A stretch of 64,000 nt of DNA from Gymnopus androsaceus JB14 (GCA_009733575.1 ML769659.1:1-64000), one strand, 5' to 3'. Positions 46,950 through 56,869 are shown, numbered from the stretch's first letter. Translations and numbers: made by a program. The notes: generated from the letters alone by a model not told the origin.

Positions 46950-48315
46950 ATTCTTTTTGATTGTTTCTTTTCTTTACTATATCGCTTTGTTAAAATCTTC
47001 AAGCCAATCATGTCGCTAAATTCAAACAAAGAACAGAGCTACTATTTACAGCGCTTTCGGAAATCCTTGTCAAAATTGAAAATTTGACAGCACCATCATT
47101 TTAAATAAATATAATTCTCAAAATGGAAATGCCTCATGTGCCATCAAGCGCTTGCTCTTATCCTTATCTCAAATAGATAACTGTGTGAAATTTTACAAAA
47201 CCTTGCGGTAACGGGTAACGAGCAGCAGTTACTGCAAGGTTTTATAGCCTCTTACTGTGCACATTCTCACATTAGAAAGATATATACACCTCTTATAGTT
47301 AGTTTCTGGTATAGAATCAATTGAGGAAGCACATTGTAGACGGAATTCTTCTTAGAGATATTTCTGACCTTGGAGAGTGAGCTTCAGGAGCACTGGAAAT
47401 AAGTGGTTTATGATTCCAGTTAGATTCATCTGACTGGTCATTCGTTGCATCCTCATGCATGATCAGAGCGAGGAGGAGACTGCGAAGAGAAAAGGCACAC
47501 GTTGCCAAGGCACTGAGTCCCGACGGGAGGCATTTCCATTTTGAGAATTATATTTATTTAAAATGATGGAGCTGTCAAAATTTCAATTTTGACAAGGATT
47601 TCCGAAAGCGCTGTAAGCCGGAGAATCAAGTTACGGCTATAATCAACTTGGATCGCCCCAGTTCTACTATATATGGTCCAGATCGTCTCCTACATTCCAG
47701 TCGACGGGCAACTTGAACCCGGTCTTGACCAACGCTCTAACCATTCCATCCCGCATCGACAAAGTATCTTGCTGGCTCAACGCTACCTAGTAAACGCGCG
47801 CCGAGGTGAGGATTCATGGTCACATTGACGATAAGGCTAACCTCTTTAAATCTTTAGACATACATGCACAGACTGAGATAGAAGAGGAATCTGTCCGAAT
47901 CCTGACGCACACGATCGATGTGCTGAAGGAATTGGCTGTATTTTTATCTGTGCAAGACCGTCACGACTTGGACTTGTCCGACTCTGGGGACTTTGTCCTT
48001 TGTCGTCGCATCACAAAGGATTGCTGGTATATGTCTCTTCGGGACATATGTATTCTTTTTCCAATATTGATCCAAGCCTTCATCGCTGATTGGCTTTGAC
48101 AGACCTTAGTTCAAGAATGCACAATCCTATTCCGAATCTTCTTGGATGGATGGAAGTCGATCCAGCCTATCTTATACACCTTTTTCCGAGGCCTTTCTGC
48201 AATTTGGGCCTTTGCTCAGCCTTTCTTCGTGTTTATCCTAGTACTTTACGTGTTTATTCCGAAATTGGAAGAGTTCAGGGTGCTGGAGCTAATTAGGCCA
48301 TCGGGCAGGGTTTGA
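46950..48315 (+). pseudogene. Small membrane-associated protein gene, copy 2, split by a MITE
   Basis: It matches 11317-12114 in reverse. Segments kept are VQIVSYIPVDGQLEPGLDQR, AQRYLVNARR, HAQTEIEEESVRILTHTI, RRITKDCWYMSLRD and a last exon DGWKSIQPILYTFFRGLSAI that continues into WAFAQPFFVFILVLYVF, a hydrophobic helix, and ends at TGA 48313-48315. The first exon is interrupted by a 565-bp MITE at 47049-47613. The donor of the second intron has changed from GT to AT, so this copy is also damaged although its last exon stays open where copy 1 is frameshifted. Confidence 0.55.
47049..47613. mobile_element. Tc1/mariner-type MITE with 87-bp terminal inverted repeats
   Basis: Terminal inverted repeats of 87 bp (47049-47135 and 47527-47613) start CAGCGCTTTCGGAAATCC and differ at about two positions. 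A TA dinucleotide flanks each side (47047-47048 and 47614-47615). The related copy at 11317-12114 carries the empty site with a single TA (CTATC-TA-AGCCGG), which proves insertion and fixes the target duplication as TA. It holds no transposase ORF. The centre carries a smaller hairpin (AAAACCTTGC..GCAAGGTTTT). Confidence 0.9.
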
Positions 48316-48525
48316 ACTAACAGTAATATACGAGTCTGAACTTGTACAACTTGTACATGGTACCTCAGAATCAACTTGAAGTTGTACATAAGTACACTAT
48401 AATTCAATTTCATCTTTCTCGAAGTGGGCGCTAACAAGAGGCGCCTGAGCTTATTCTCAACCACCACTTAGGTTTTTGGCGTTCGGCGTTGGCGTTGACT
48501 TTGCCTTGGATAAGTTCTGCGCACA

Positions 48526-49573
48526 ATGGCCCAAGTTCTGTACGATTATTCACTTTTATATATCATGAATTTCCACTGACTAACATGCAGGTCGCAGAAT
48601 CTCATCTCTCTGCGGCATCCTCTCTCATTCTCGCTTTATCCTGACGCTTAGATCCGAGCAAGGAAAATATCATGGTCTTATTCTTTTTCAGCTCTCTCCT
48701 GCTTCAATCTCTACTCGTGTCGCTGCACTGGGAGGTCAATTCCCGACTGAATCCTCCGAGATTGCCTCAAATCGACAAATCTATGTAATGGAGGCAACGT
48801 GTCCCCATCTTGGCGCAGAAATGTCCCATGCTGATATCGAAGAATATGAGGACTCGGTAGTTGCTGTGTGTCCATGGCACAGGTAAGCTTACTCTTCATT
48901 CTATCTTCTAAAGCTGCTCCTAATCTATCCAGATACGATTTTGATCTCAAGACTGGCAAAAGCGAAACAGGACTTCGAACCTGCACCTATGCCATTCAAG
49001 TCAAGCTTGATCCTGAATCCGGCGAAGAGCAGATCTTGATGAAGGCGCCTGAAGGAGGAACAAATTGGCGCGTTGTAGAGTTGAGACCTGTTTCCAAAGG
49101 TACATTATCGCGCCTCATGACGATTGTTAACATTGACTGACTTTTGCTTAGAATTCGCCGATCCTCCTCCTCCAAAATCGACATCAACTAATGGAGCTGC
49201 AGGACCATACGCACAAGAAGCGAACGAACCCGTTGTACCAGAGGAAAAACCACCAAAGACACTGATGGAATGGGCAGTATTGATTTTGAATATGCCAAAT
49301 CCGACGTTGAAGGTACGCCAGACTTCTTGATCCTGTGCATCTCAGCCAACTCTTATCTACCTAGGTTGAGCATACCCGTTATGAAGTACATGCTTTTCGT
49401 ACGGGCACTATCACTTCCATCGGAAACAAGGGCGCCCATCCTCCTGTTCCCCCTGCTCAACCTCCGCGAGAAACGTATATGAATTACGTTGAACCTGGAA
49501 AAATTCAGAGTGGCAAGAGGAAGAATAGGGCGGTGATGTTGCATGCGTTGGCGAATATCGAACAGTGGGCGTA
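48526..49573 (+). pseudogene. Rieske domain plus N-terminal DUF455, 5' half of a fusion gene
   Basis: The first exon starts MAQVL. After introns come LRSEQGKYHGLILFQLSP, ALGGQFPTESSEIA and then a Rieske [2Fe-2S] site with CPH (EATCPHLGAEMSHADIEE) and CPWH (VAVCPWHRYDFDLKTGKS), the paired Cys/His ligands. A Pro-rich linker (EFADPPPPKSTSTNG) leads to KRKNRAVMLHALANIEQWA, the first DUF455 (ferritin-like) helix. The exon then meets a good donor (GTAAGT at 49571) but the expected next exon is absent; only unrelated sequence follows. The frame near 48640 is also broken. The missing C-terminal half is the minus-strand pseudogene at 10572-11224. The full protein is presumably an iron-dependent oxidoreductase-like protein; its reaction is not known. 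Confidence 0.8.
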
Positions 49574-50394
49574 AGTTTTTCATGTTCCTGATCCAAGGAA
49601 TAATTCGAGACTACTCATATGAGGACCGGAAATATGAACATCCTGCCTTGTTTTAGGATCAATTGGGAATAGAGCAGGCAATTTTACGATTGGTGACTAG
49701 GTGTAAGTGAGAAAGGTGAAGTTCAGGGTCCTATCTATGAGCCATGACCCAGCCCTTGATGGCCCTGGCTTTATTTCCCACGCTATAGAAAAAAAGATTA
49801 ATTAAGTCGGAAAATACTTAAAATAATCAGGGCTCTGCCAAAAAAGGAAATGAGGATATCATGTGAGTGGGAATGTTGTAGCTATATGTCATATTCACAG
49901 CCCCAAATGTGTAGTTTGATCACCCTGACAGATTTTGCATCAGATTGATACTATAAGTGAAAATCCTGCATAGAGCCATAGGGCCATAGGGCCCCATATA
50001 ACTAAGGCGTAGGGTTGACACAGCCACAAGGGTGGCCCTATTTAGGGTTAGGGTTTACACTGCCACACTTCACATTGGCCAATGTTGCTTTTCACAGTCA
50101 TGTAGGGCTCAAATCTTAACGAAACAGCAAATGTCCTTATACTATTTTAAAGGTATTCCAAATGCGGAAGGGAATCAGCTTTGACTGGGCCCTTATTCCC
50201 ACGCTTTTGAAATTTCTTGAGAAGGAGTGGTTGGGGTACCTAAGTTATGAGATGAAAAATGCTCCTAGGGTGAGTCCGGAGTGGAATCAGCTCACAAAGT
50301 ACCCTAATGTGGCAGTGCAGTGCCCGGAATGAGCCTGTCTTTCTCTTCTATACCTATCCATATTACACCCGGAAAGCAAGCTTGCTTTCCACAT
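49574..50394. other. No recognisable gene; short repeats
   Basis: After the truncated Rieske-DUF455 gene there is no coding signal. Short repeats occur near 49980 (repeated CATAGGGC) and TTAGGGTTAGGG near 50040. These may mark a breakpoint region. Confidence 0.4.
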
Positions 50395-50965
50395 CTTCTT
50401 TTCATCTTCTTTTTGTCTTCTTATCTTCTTTTTGTCTTCTTTTCCTCACCGCCATCTTCTTTTTGTCTTCTTTTCCTCACCGCCATCTTCTTTTCGTCTT
50501 CTTTTCCTCACCGCCATCTTCTTTCCGTCTTCTTATCTTCTTTTCGTCTTCTTTTCCTTACCGCCATCTTCTTTTCGTCTTCTTTTTCTTACCGCCATCT
50601 TCTTTTTGTCTTCTTTTTCTTACCGCCATCTTCTTTTTGTCTTCTTTTTCTTACCGCCATCTTCTTTTTGTCTTCTTTTTCTTACCGCCATCTTCTTTTT
50701 GTCTTCTTTTTCTTACCGCCATCTTCTTTTCATCTTCTTTTTCTTACCGCCATCTTCTTTTCATCTTCTTTTCTTTACTGCCATCTTCTTTTCATCTTCT
50801 TTTCTTCACCGCCATCTTCTTTTCATTTTCTTTTCTTTACCGCCATCTTCTTTTCATCTTCTTTTCTTCACCGCCATCTTCTTTTCATCTTCTTTTGTTC
50901 ACCGCTGCCTTCTTTTTGTCTTCTTTTTCTCAATCATCTTCTTTTCCTCACCGCCATCTTCTACT
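50395..50965. repeat. 31-bp pyrimidine-rich minisatellite
   Basis: Tandem repeats of about 31 bp, roughly CCGCCATCTTC followed by TTTTTGTCTTC and TTTTTCTTA, span nearly 570 bp. As 31 is not a multiple of three, all three plus frames are open across it and encode Phe/Leu/Ser-rich runs, so the long open frames here are artefacts of the repeat. Confidence 0.85.
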
Positions 50966-51414
50966 ATTAGATGGCTCTGCCGAATGGTCATTAGGACCGT
51001 TTCCTCTCTGTAGGCGGCAGTTTTGATGATTCCCACATGGTTGCTTATACCAAATGGAGGAATCAAGCGCAATCTAGGTGAATAAATGTTAACATGCGGC
51101 CGTTTCCCACGTTTTTGCGATGACCCGTATTGGGTGAAGGAGAGAGGGTGGCACCCATGTTGTATAGTGAAAAATGATCGTATGATGTAGACGAGGATGA
51201 ATCAGGTAACAGATCAGGTGACGATGCATGTGATTTGATGGCAAGTGAAATTTGTATGGAATAAGACAAGTTATATATGAAAGTGATTGTATTGATCATG
51301 TGAGTATGAATCAGGTGAGCGTTTGATGGAGTCATGTGATGGTAACGGAGAAATTGATATGAAATTATATGATTTGTATTGTATTGTAATTGATGATTTC
51401 GCATAGCCCGATCT

Positions 51415-51735
51415 GTGTGTTAGGGTGAGTGCGGGGATAGGGATAGGGTAGGTAGAACGGGATAGGGGATAGTGTGTTAGGGTGAGTGCGGGGATAGGGG
51501 TAGAACGGGATAGGGGATAGTGTGTTAGGGTGAGTGCGCGGGATAGTGTAGAACGGGATAGGGGATAGTGTGTTAGGTGAGTGCGGTAGGGGTAGAACGG
51601 GATAGGGATAGTGTGTTAGGGTGAGTGCGGGGTAGAACGGGATAGGGGATAGTGTGTTAGGGTGAGTGCGGGATAGGGGTAGAACGGAATAGAGGATGAT
51701 GTGTGTAGTAGGGTAGGTGTAGGTAGTAGGGGTTA
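51415..51735. repeat. TTAGGG-containing minisatellite beside the assembly gap
   Basis: Tandem units of about 45-50 bp containing GTGTGTTAGGGTGAGTGCGG and GGTAGAACGGGATAGGGGAT, with small length differences. The TTAGGG core is like fungal telomere sequence but the unit is longer and mixed, so this is an interstitial minisatellite. The array runs up to a gap of N. Confidence 0.8.
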
Positions 51736-51799
51736 GGTTAGCGGTAGAGGGTAGTGGTCGACCTATCCACGGCGGTTAGGTGGTTAACAGGTTCGCAAT

Positions 51800-51824
51800 N
51801 NNNNNNNNNNNNNNNNNNNNNNNN
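51800..51824. other. Assembly gap (25 N)
   Basis: Twenty-five N between minisatellite-rich sequence and AT-richer satellite DNA. The two sides may have been joined by scaffolding and need not be adjacent in the genome. Confidence 0.95.
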
Positions 51825-51954
51825 TCTGTCAGAAAAATTCCCATGCCTGCTTTTCAAGGTGAATAGTTATAAAAGCAATTCTATTATGCACAATCATGAA
51901 GGAAAAGTTTTGAGGAGAGTTAGCTACTTATCCATATTCCTGAGTACCAAGTAC

Positions 51955-52672
51955 CAGGTAGTTAGTTGCGGGCATGTGACTTACTTTACCACCAAGTACT
52001 GAGCATCAAGTGCCGACCACTGAGTACCAAGTACCAAGTATTAGGCATAAAGTATGAAGTATTCCAGCCAATTTACATTGCAAAAGAGTTTCCTGAGGCC
52101 AACTAATGCAATTAGTTAGTCGCGGGTATGTGACTTACTCAACCACTGAGTACCAAGCATCAAGTACCAACTACTAAGTACCAAGTACCAGGTATTAGGC
52201 ATAGAGTATCAAGTATTCCAACCAATTTACATTGCAAAAGAGCCTAAACTTCATTTCCTGAGGCCAAGCAATGCAATTAGTTAGTTGCGGGCATGTGACT
52301 TACTCAACCACCAAGTACTGAGCATCAAGTACTGACCACCAAGTATCAAGTACCAAGTATTAGGTATGGAGTATCAAGTATTCCAACCAATTTACATTGC
52401 AAAAGAGCCTAAACTTCATTTCCTGAGGCCAAGCAATGCAATTAGTTAGTTGCGGGCATGTGACTTACTCAACCACCAAGTACTGAGCATCAAGTACTGA
52501 CCACCAAGTATCAAGTACCAAGTATTAGGTATGGAGTATCAAGTATTCCAACCAATTTACATTGAAAAAGAGCCTTAACTTCATTTGCTCAGGCCAACCA
52601 ATGCAATTAGTTAGTTGCAGGTATGTGACTTACTCAACCACCGAGTACCAAGCATCAAGTACCAACCAACAT
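51955..52672. repeat. 165-bp satellite, four to five units
   Basis: Units of 165 bp start near 51955, 52111, 52276, 52441 and 52606 (marker TTAGTTGCGGGCATGTGAC). Each holds several short degenerate repeats of CAAGTACCAAGTA type. The first unit is shorter and more diverged. A diverged isolated unit lies at 54312-54480. Confidence 0.85.
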
Positions 52673-52735
52673 TCCGTCAAGTCTACCAAGTAGCGTATAT
52701 CTTTTATTTACATGTCCATTGCATAATATTGTGAA

Positions 52736-53111
52736 TAGGGATCCGCACCGTAACCGTAAGTTACGGTTTACGGTACGGTTATACGGGTACCCGTAACCGT
52801 ACCGTAAAGGGTATGCTCGGACACTTTTTACGGCCGTATTTATACAGTTGCTATACGGGTACCCCGTACAGCAAGAATTCGGCAAGCAGCTATATGTCAG
52901 TGGGTCCCAAAATGCTCAAATTAATGGTTTTTGCATAAGTGATATTGGCCGGGACTCTGTAACTTGAGATCTAACGGGCCGTATACCGTATTTCTACGGT
53001 ATACAGGTGCCAGAAGCCGTACCGTATACCGTACCGTAAAGAAGAAATTTTGCAAATTTTACGGCCGTTTTTATACGGCCGTAACCATATACGGTACGGT
53101 GCGGATCCCTA
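52736..53111. mobile_element. hAT-type MITE with 8-bp target duplication
   Basis: The ends are inverted repeats, TAGGGATCCGCACCGTA.. on the left and ..CGGTGCGGATCCCTA on the right. An 8-bp duplication ATTGTGAA flanks it (52728-52735 and 53112-53119), the length typical of hAT. The subterminal regions are dense in ACGGTA/TACCGT motifs and short palindromes, which suit transposase binding, and there is no ORF. A non-autonomous hAT element. Confidence 0.88.
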
Positions 53112-53119
53112 ATTGTGAA

Positions 53120-53927
53120 TCATAGTGTTACAAACACTTTATCTTATCTCATGCCACATGGACTATTACTTATCTGTTTCTTCTATTTGTCTTCATATAT
53201 CTCGGCGCTTACTTAAGCGCGTGCTCGTTTAGGCGCGTGGCTGTGTTGTTTACTTATGTTTCATTCTTTATAGTTCATCGGACACATGTACAATCTTGTA
53301 TGATCGTTTGATCCTTGATCATAGGCCTTGATCATTCAATCACTTCGATCACACCTCATGCTAGGATGCTGCATTCGGTACTGGATACACATGTACAATC
53401 ACTTATTACTTACAGACGTCGATACTGTTGTACTTCATAGTTTCATGCACTGTTACAGTATGTACAGGGCATAGGGTTCTGGGTCTAGGGCTTGTACACT
53501 AGTATATATAGTAGTTGTAGCTGTAGCATAGCCCTTAGCTTCAATCTCGTCAATACCTCCTAGTTCTCAATATCATCTTCTCTTTTCCTCATCGTTCTTG
53601 TCTTTGCCTAAGTCGGAAGTCGTGACGCCTGGTACCTCGTGTTGTGGGGAACTAGTCGCTGACACATAGTAGTCAAATAGAGCTCTCATTTAATACTCTT
53701 CATTTTGCATCTTAACTCCCCAGAAAGTATATATAGGCAATGACATGCCAAGCCCATATGCTCAGTAAGCATACTGCAGATTGCATGCTCACTAGCAAGC
53801 AACGGGAAGTATTGTATTATCGGAATTCCGCCAGACGGAGTTCTGTCGGAGTACTAATCATGTGAAACAGCCCTCACAAGTTGTATAAAGATGAGGTAGA
53901 TTAAGTACTGCTGTCCATCAACGTGCG
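53120..53927. other. Non-coding, possible LTR-like remnant
   Basis: No coding sequence. The stretch 53452-53667 begins TGTTACAG, ends GACACA and contains TATATATAG and pyrimidine-rich exits as in an LTR, but without a partner or target duplication. Part of a direct repeat (53676-53719, AATAGAGCTCTCATTTAA..) recurs at 54141-54184. Confidence 0.35.
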
Positions 53928-54042
53928 AAGCCTCGAGACCTATTGGAGCATGATGCATATTTCCAGAATTAGCCAGGAATAACAAGATCCTGGCAGCTCT
54001 ATTTCTGGAAATTCATCATGCTCCGACATGTCTCGAGGCTTT
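53928..54042. repeat. Long imperfect hairpin (foldback)
   Basis: Arms AAGCCTCGAGACCTATTGGA.. and ..GACATGTCTCGAGGCTT fold over about 50 bp each with a nine-base loop between CCAGGA and TCCTGG. No ORF. It could be a tiny foldback transposon or a small-RNA precursor. Confidence 0.65.
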
Positions 54043-54311
54043 GTATGTCAATTCACGGGCACTTAAATTTCATTACAGTGTCAAGCCTGTTTCTGGTTAA
54101 TATTCCTTGGTCTCTACATTTAACATCATTGTAGAAATACAATAGAGCTCTCATTTAAAACTCTTCATTCTACATCTTAACTCTAGGACCTCTGAACCAA
54201 ACAAAGTCAAACTACCAAGAAATCGGTAGACTCTATACAGCTCTTTTTCAAGAACTTGCTTAAAAAGTCCATTCAAGGATGATTCCAAAGTGGTTTTTCA
54301 AGGGCTAAAGA

Positions 54312-54480
54312 GCATAAAATCCATTTCCTGAGGCCAACTAATGCAATATTAACTAATGAGTAGTTAGTTGGAGGCATCTGAGGTTACTCAACCACCAAGT
54401 ACCAAGTACTCCCATCACTATACATTGCCAAGGAGCCTAAAATTCATTTTCTGAGGCCAACTAATGCAATATTGACTAAC
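54312..54480. repeat. Isolated diverged unit of the 165-bp satellite
   Basis: It repeats the satellite landmarks (TTTCCTGAGGCCAACTAATG, TAGTTAGTTGGAGGCAT, ACTCAACCACCAAGTACC) once and then starts a second time near 54450. It lies about 1.6 kb beyond the main array, past the hAT element and the hairpin. Confidence 0.6.
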
Positions 54481-54514
54481 AAGTAGTTATTGAGTAACTA
54501 AAAGGAATCTCTAC

Positions 54515-54609
54515 AGCCTGATAGCTCAGTGGTTTAGAGCATCTGAAAAGTATATGCTTGCTTTAATGTGCTAGTCAGAACAGTGCTGGTTCGATTCCAG
54601 CTTATCCTT
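54515..54609 (+). other. tRNA-like sequence with intact Pol III promoter boxes
   Basis: A box TAGCTCAGTGG and B box GGTTCGATTCC match the consensus. The T stem (GCTGG/CCAGC), D stem (GCTC/GAGC) and an anticodon stem (TCTGA/TCAGA) pair. The acceptor stem has two mismatches and the base before the anticodon is not T, so it is a tRNA pseudogene or the head of a tRNA-derived SINE rather than a working tRNA. Confidence 0.55.
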
Positions 54610-55000
54610 ATTACACCCTGAGAACCCATGTACTTCCTCCTTGTCACTGTCTGGGTACCTTGAGCTCACTGTCTATTCTCTGAGCTCACTGTCTACTCTC
54701 TGAGCTCACTGTCTGGTAATCTTAACCCCTACTATATTGTTTATTACCCCTCTTATGCTTGTCACTGCCCATACTTTGCTGCTCACTGTTCATGTTGAGC
54801 TCACCACTGTCCCTCCTATGCTTGTCACTGCTCACATCCTGCTGCTCACTGCCCCAGAGTCTTTGTCCACTGTCTACAGCTTGCTCCTCCCTACTCATAG
54901 TGAGCTTATCACTATCAACACCCAAGCTCACTGTCTATGAACTCCTGCTTACTGTTTATGAACTCTTGCTCACTGTCTATAAGGTCCTTGTCACTATCTG
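54610..55000. repeat. Degenerate short tandem repeats (CTCACTGTCTA type)
   Basis: Repeated words such as TGAGCTCACTGTCTAC and CTTGTCACTG make a loosely periodic stretch. Open frames on both strands here are by-products of the repeat. Confidence 0.6.
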
Positions 55001-55229
55001 AATATCTTTACTGATTATGAATGTAGTATTCATTACCATGGGCAATAATAACCTCAAGACTATTTTTGTTCAAAATGTTCCAGATTTTTGAACAATAATA
55101 AAGGATACCAGGAAACTTATTACTATTGAAAATATGTTGAACACTATCTACAGTATGCTCATCATACTCATCACTGTTCAATGTGTTTTCACTGAGTGCT
55201 TATTAATATCTGTGGTCTAGTCATCTAGT

Positions 55230-55470
55230 ATGTTCCTCACTATAGACAGGGTGCTCATTGCTGCGAACAGTGTGCTCATCACTGTAATCAGTGTGTTCAT
55301 TACTGTGATCAATGTGTCTATCACTATGACTAGTGTGCTCATCACTGTGAGCAGTGTACTCATCACTGCAAATAGTGTGCTTGTCACTGTGAACAGTGTG
55401 CTTATCACTATGAGTAGTGTGCTCATCACTGTGAGCAGTATACTCATCACTGTGGAAAGTATGTTCATAT
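55230..55470. repeat. 21-bp tandem repeat
   Basis: Eleven or so units close to AGTGTGCTCATCACTGTGAGC. Because 21 is a multiple of three, several frames stay open as seven-residue repeats on both strands (SVLITVS on plus, HSDEHTA on minus). No start context or domain supports a real protein. Confidence 0.75.
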
Positions 55471-55667
55471 CTGTTCATAATGAACTTAACACTGTTTTTG
55501 TTCAGAAACTTACTCATTTCTGAACAATAGTTAACAGTAACACTATGTATCTTTCATGTGGAATTAGATGTTTTCTGGTTTGATTGAGTTGAAATAAACT
55601 TACTGTTGATTAAAAGTATAGTGGTACCCAATACAGTTATTTCTGTATGTATGGTGTTAACAGTAGG

Positions 55668-56366
55668 ATACAGAAGCAAACCCCCAGGCAAAAACTTTTG
55701 GAGAAATTGGGCAATAACTTGGGCCGGTGATTGATTTAAGCAAATATTTTTTCGCAGCCAAGCTACGTGCATTGTAGCATTATGCCCAAATTTTTTCAGA
55801 TTTTTTTGAGCATATCTAACATGTTAATAAAGTTATTACTGCTGTTCATGAAAAAGTGCCCAAAACCCCCAGGCAAAAATATCACATGTGATCACTGAAT
55901 GGACCCACAAAATTGCTCTTCCAACTTGCTGAATGTGTTCTCAATCCTTGACTGCTTTTCTATGAGCTCGCAGCCCAATCATAGGATGAAGAAAAAGAAG
56001 GTGGGATTATGAGGGGGGAGGAGGAGGAGATAGAATATAACATACAGAAGCATCACCTTTTGCACTCATTGTATGATACTTACTCTGCCAAGCATCAGAG
56101 GGCATATGGTACACAAATACTTGGCCATAGAGCTTCTTAATCATGCTACATCTCCATATTTTTTGATTTTTGTGGTAATTTTTCATTGTTTTATTTTTTT
56201 TTGGGTGCATAATATATTGTATATATCTTGAGTATATTACAGCCTTAAAGTAGACACATTGTAGATATTATATTCAAAAAACAGAGGTCTAAAACCTGCT
56301 CAAAGCTGCTGTAGAATCAATTTTTTCGCGTGGGAGTATTTTTTGCCTGGGGGTTTGTCTCTGTAT
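55668..56366. mobile_element. Inverted-repeat element ending in CCCCCAGGCAAAAA
   Basis: The left end ATACAGAAGCAAACCCCC-AGGCAAAAA and the right end, reverse complemented, ATACAGAGACAAACCCCC-AGGCAAAAA match over 27 bp with two differences. A further direct copy of the motif lies inside at 55861. No transposase is seen and no clear target duplication, so this is a probable non-autonomous DNA element, with internal nesting possible. Confidence 0.5.
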
Positions 56367-56869
56367 ATGAATATGCATCTTGTGTTCAGAAAACCACTTT
56401 GCTTCTCTCTCCAGAGGCTGAAGTTGAGAGACAAGCATTGGAAACCTATTCGTCACCAAAACTATTACCTCAAAAAACATTTTTTCATGTTGAGATCCCT
56501 GTGACTTTCCAATGCTTTGTGGTCTGGTCATCACTTTGGACAGGCTACTCATTACTGTGGAAAGTATGCTCATCACTTACCATATGCAGAAATTAATGAG
56601 AATCAAGATAAGCAGTAACAACAAGGTTGTTTGAAAACAAGTCCTACTCATTGAAAGACAGGAATCAGGTTCATATTCCTAGCAACTTTGTACCAGATTC
56701 CAAATTGCATCCGAGCTCTGCAGCTCCAAGCCAAGTCATGATGAACATACAGGATGCTGCTTATGGTCTATGATATAGTGTGGGAGGATCTGGTCAGAAA
56801 TATTAGAGAAGGGGACTTCATCACTGAATATCTGTATGTAGATTGATTGTCACTATCAGCAGAACTTGA

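Noticed and set aside
50307..51026. Three overlapping open frames of about 200 codons
   Set aside because: They are produced by the 31-bp minisatellite, which is open in every plus frame.
53452..53667. Possible solo LTR (TGTTACAG..GACACA)
   Set aside because: No target duplication, no second copy and no neighbouring retroelement genes in the window; the start and end dinucleotides alone are weak.
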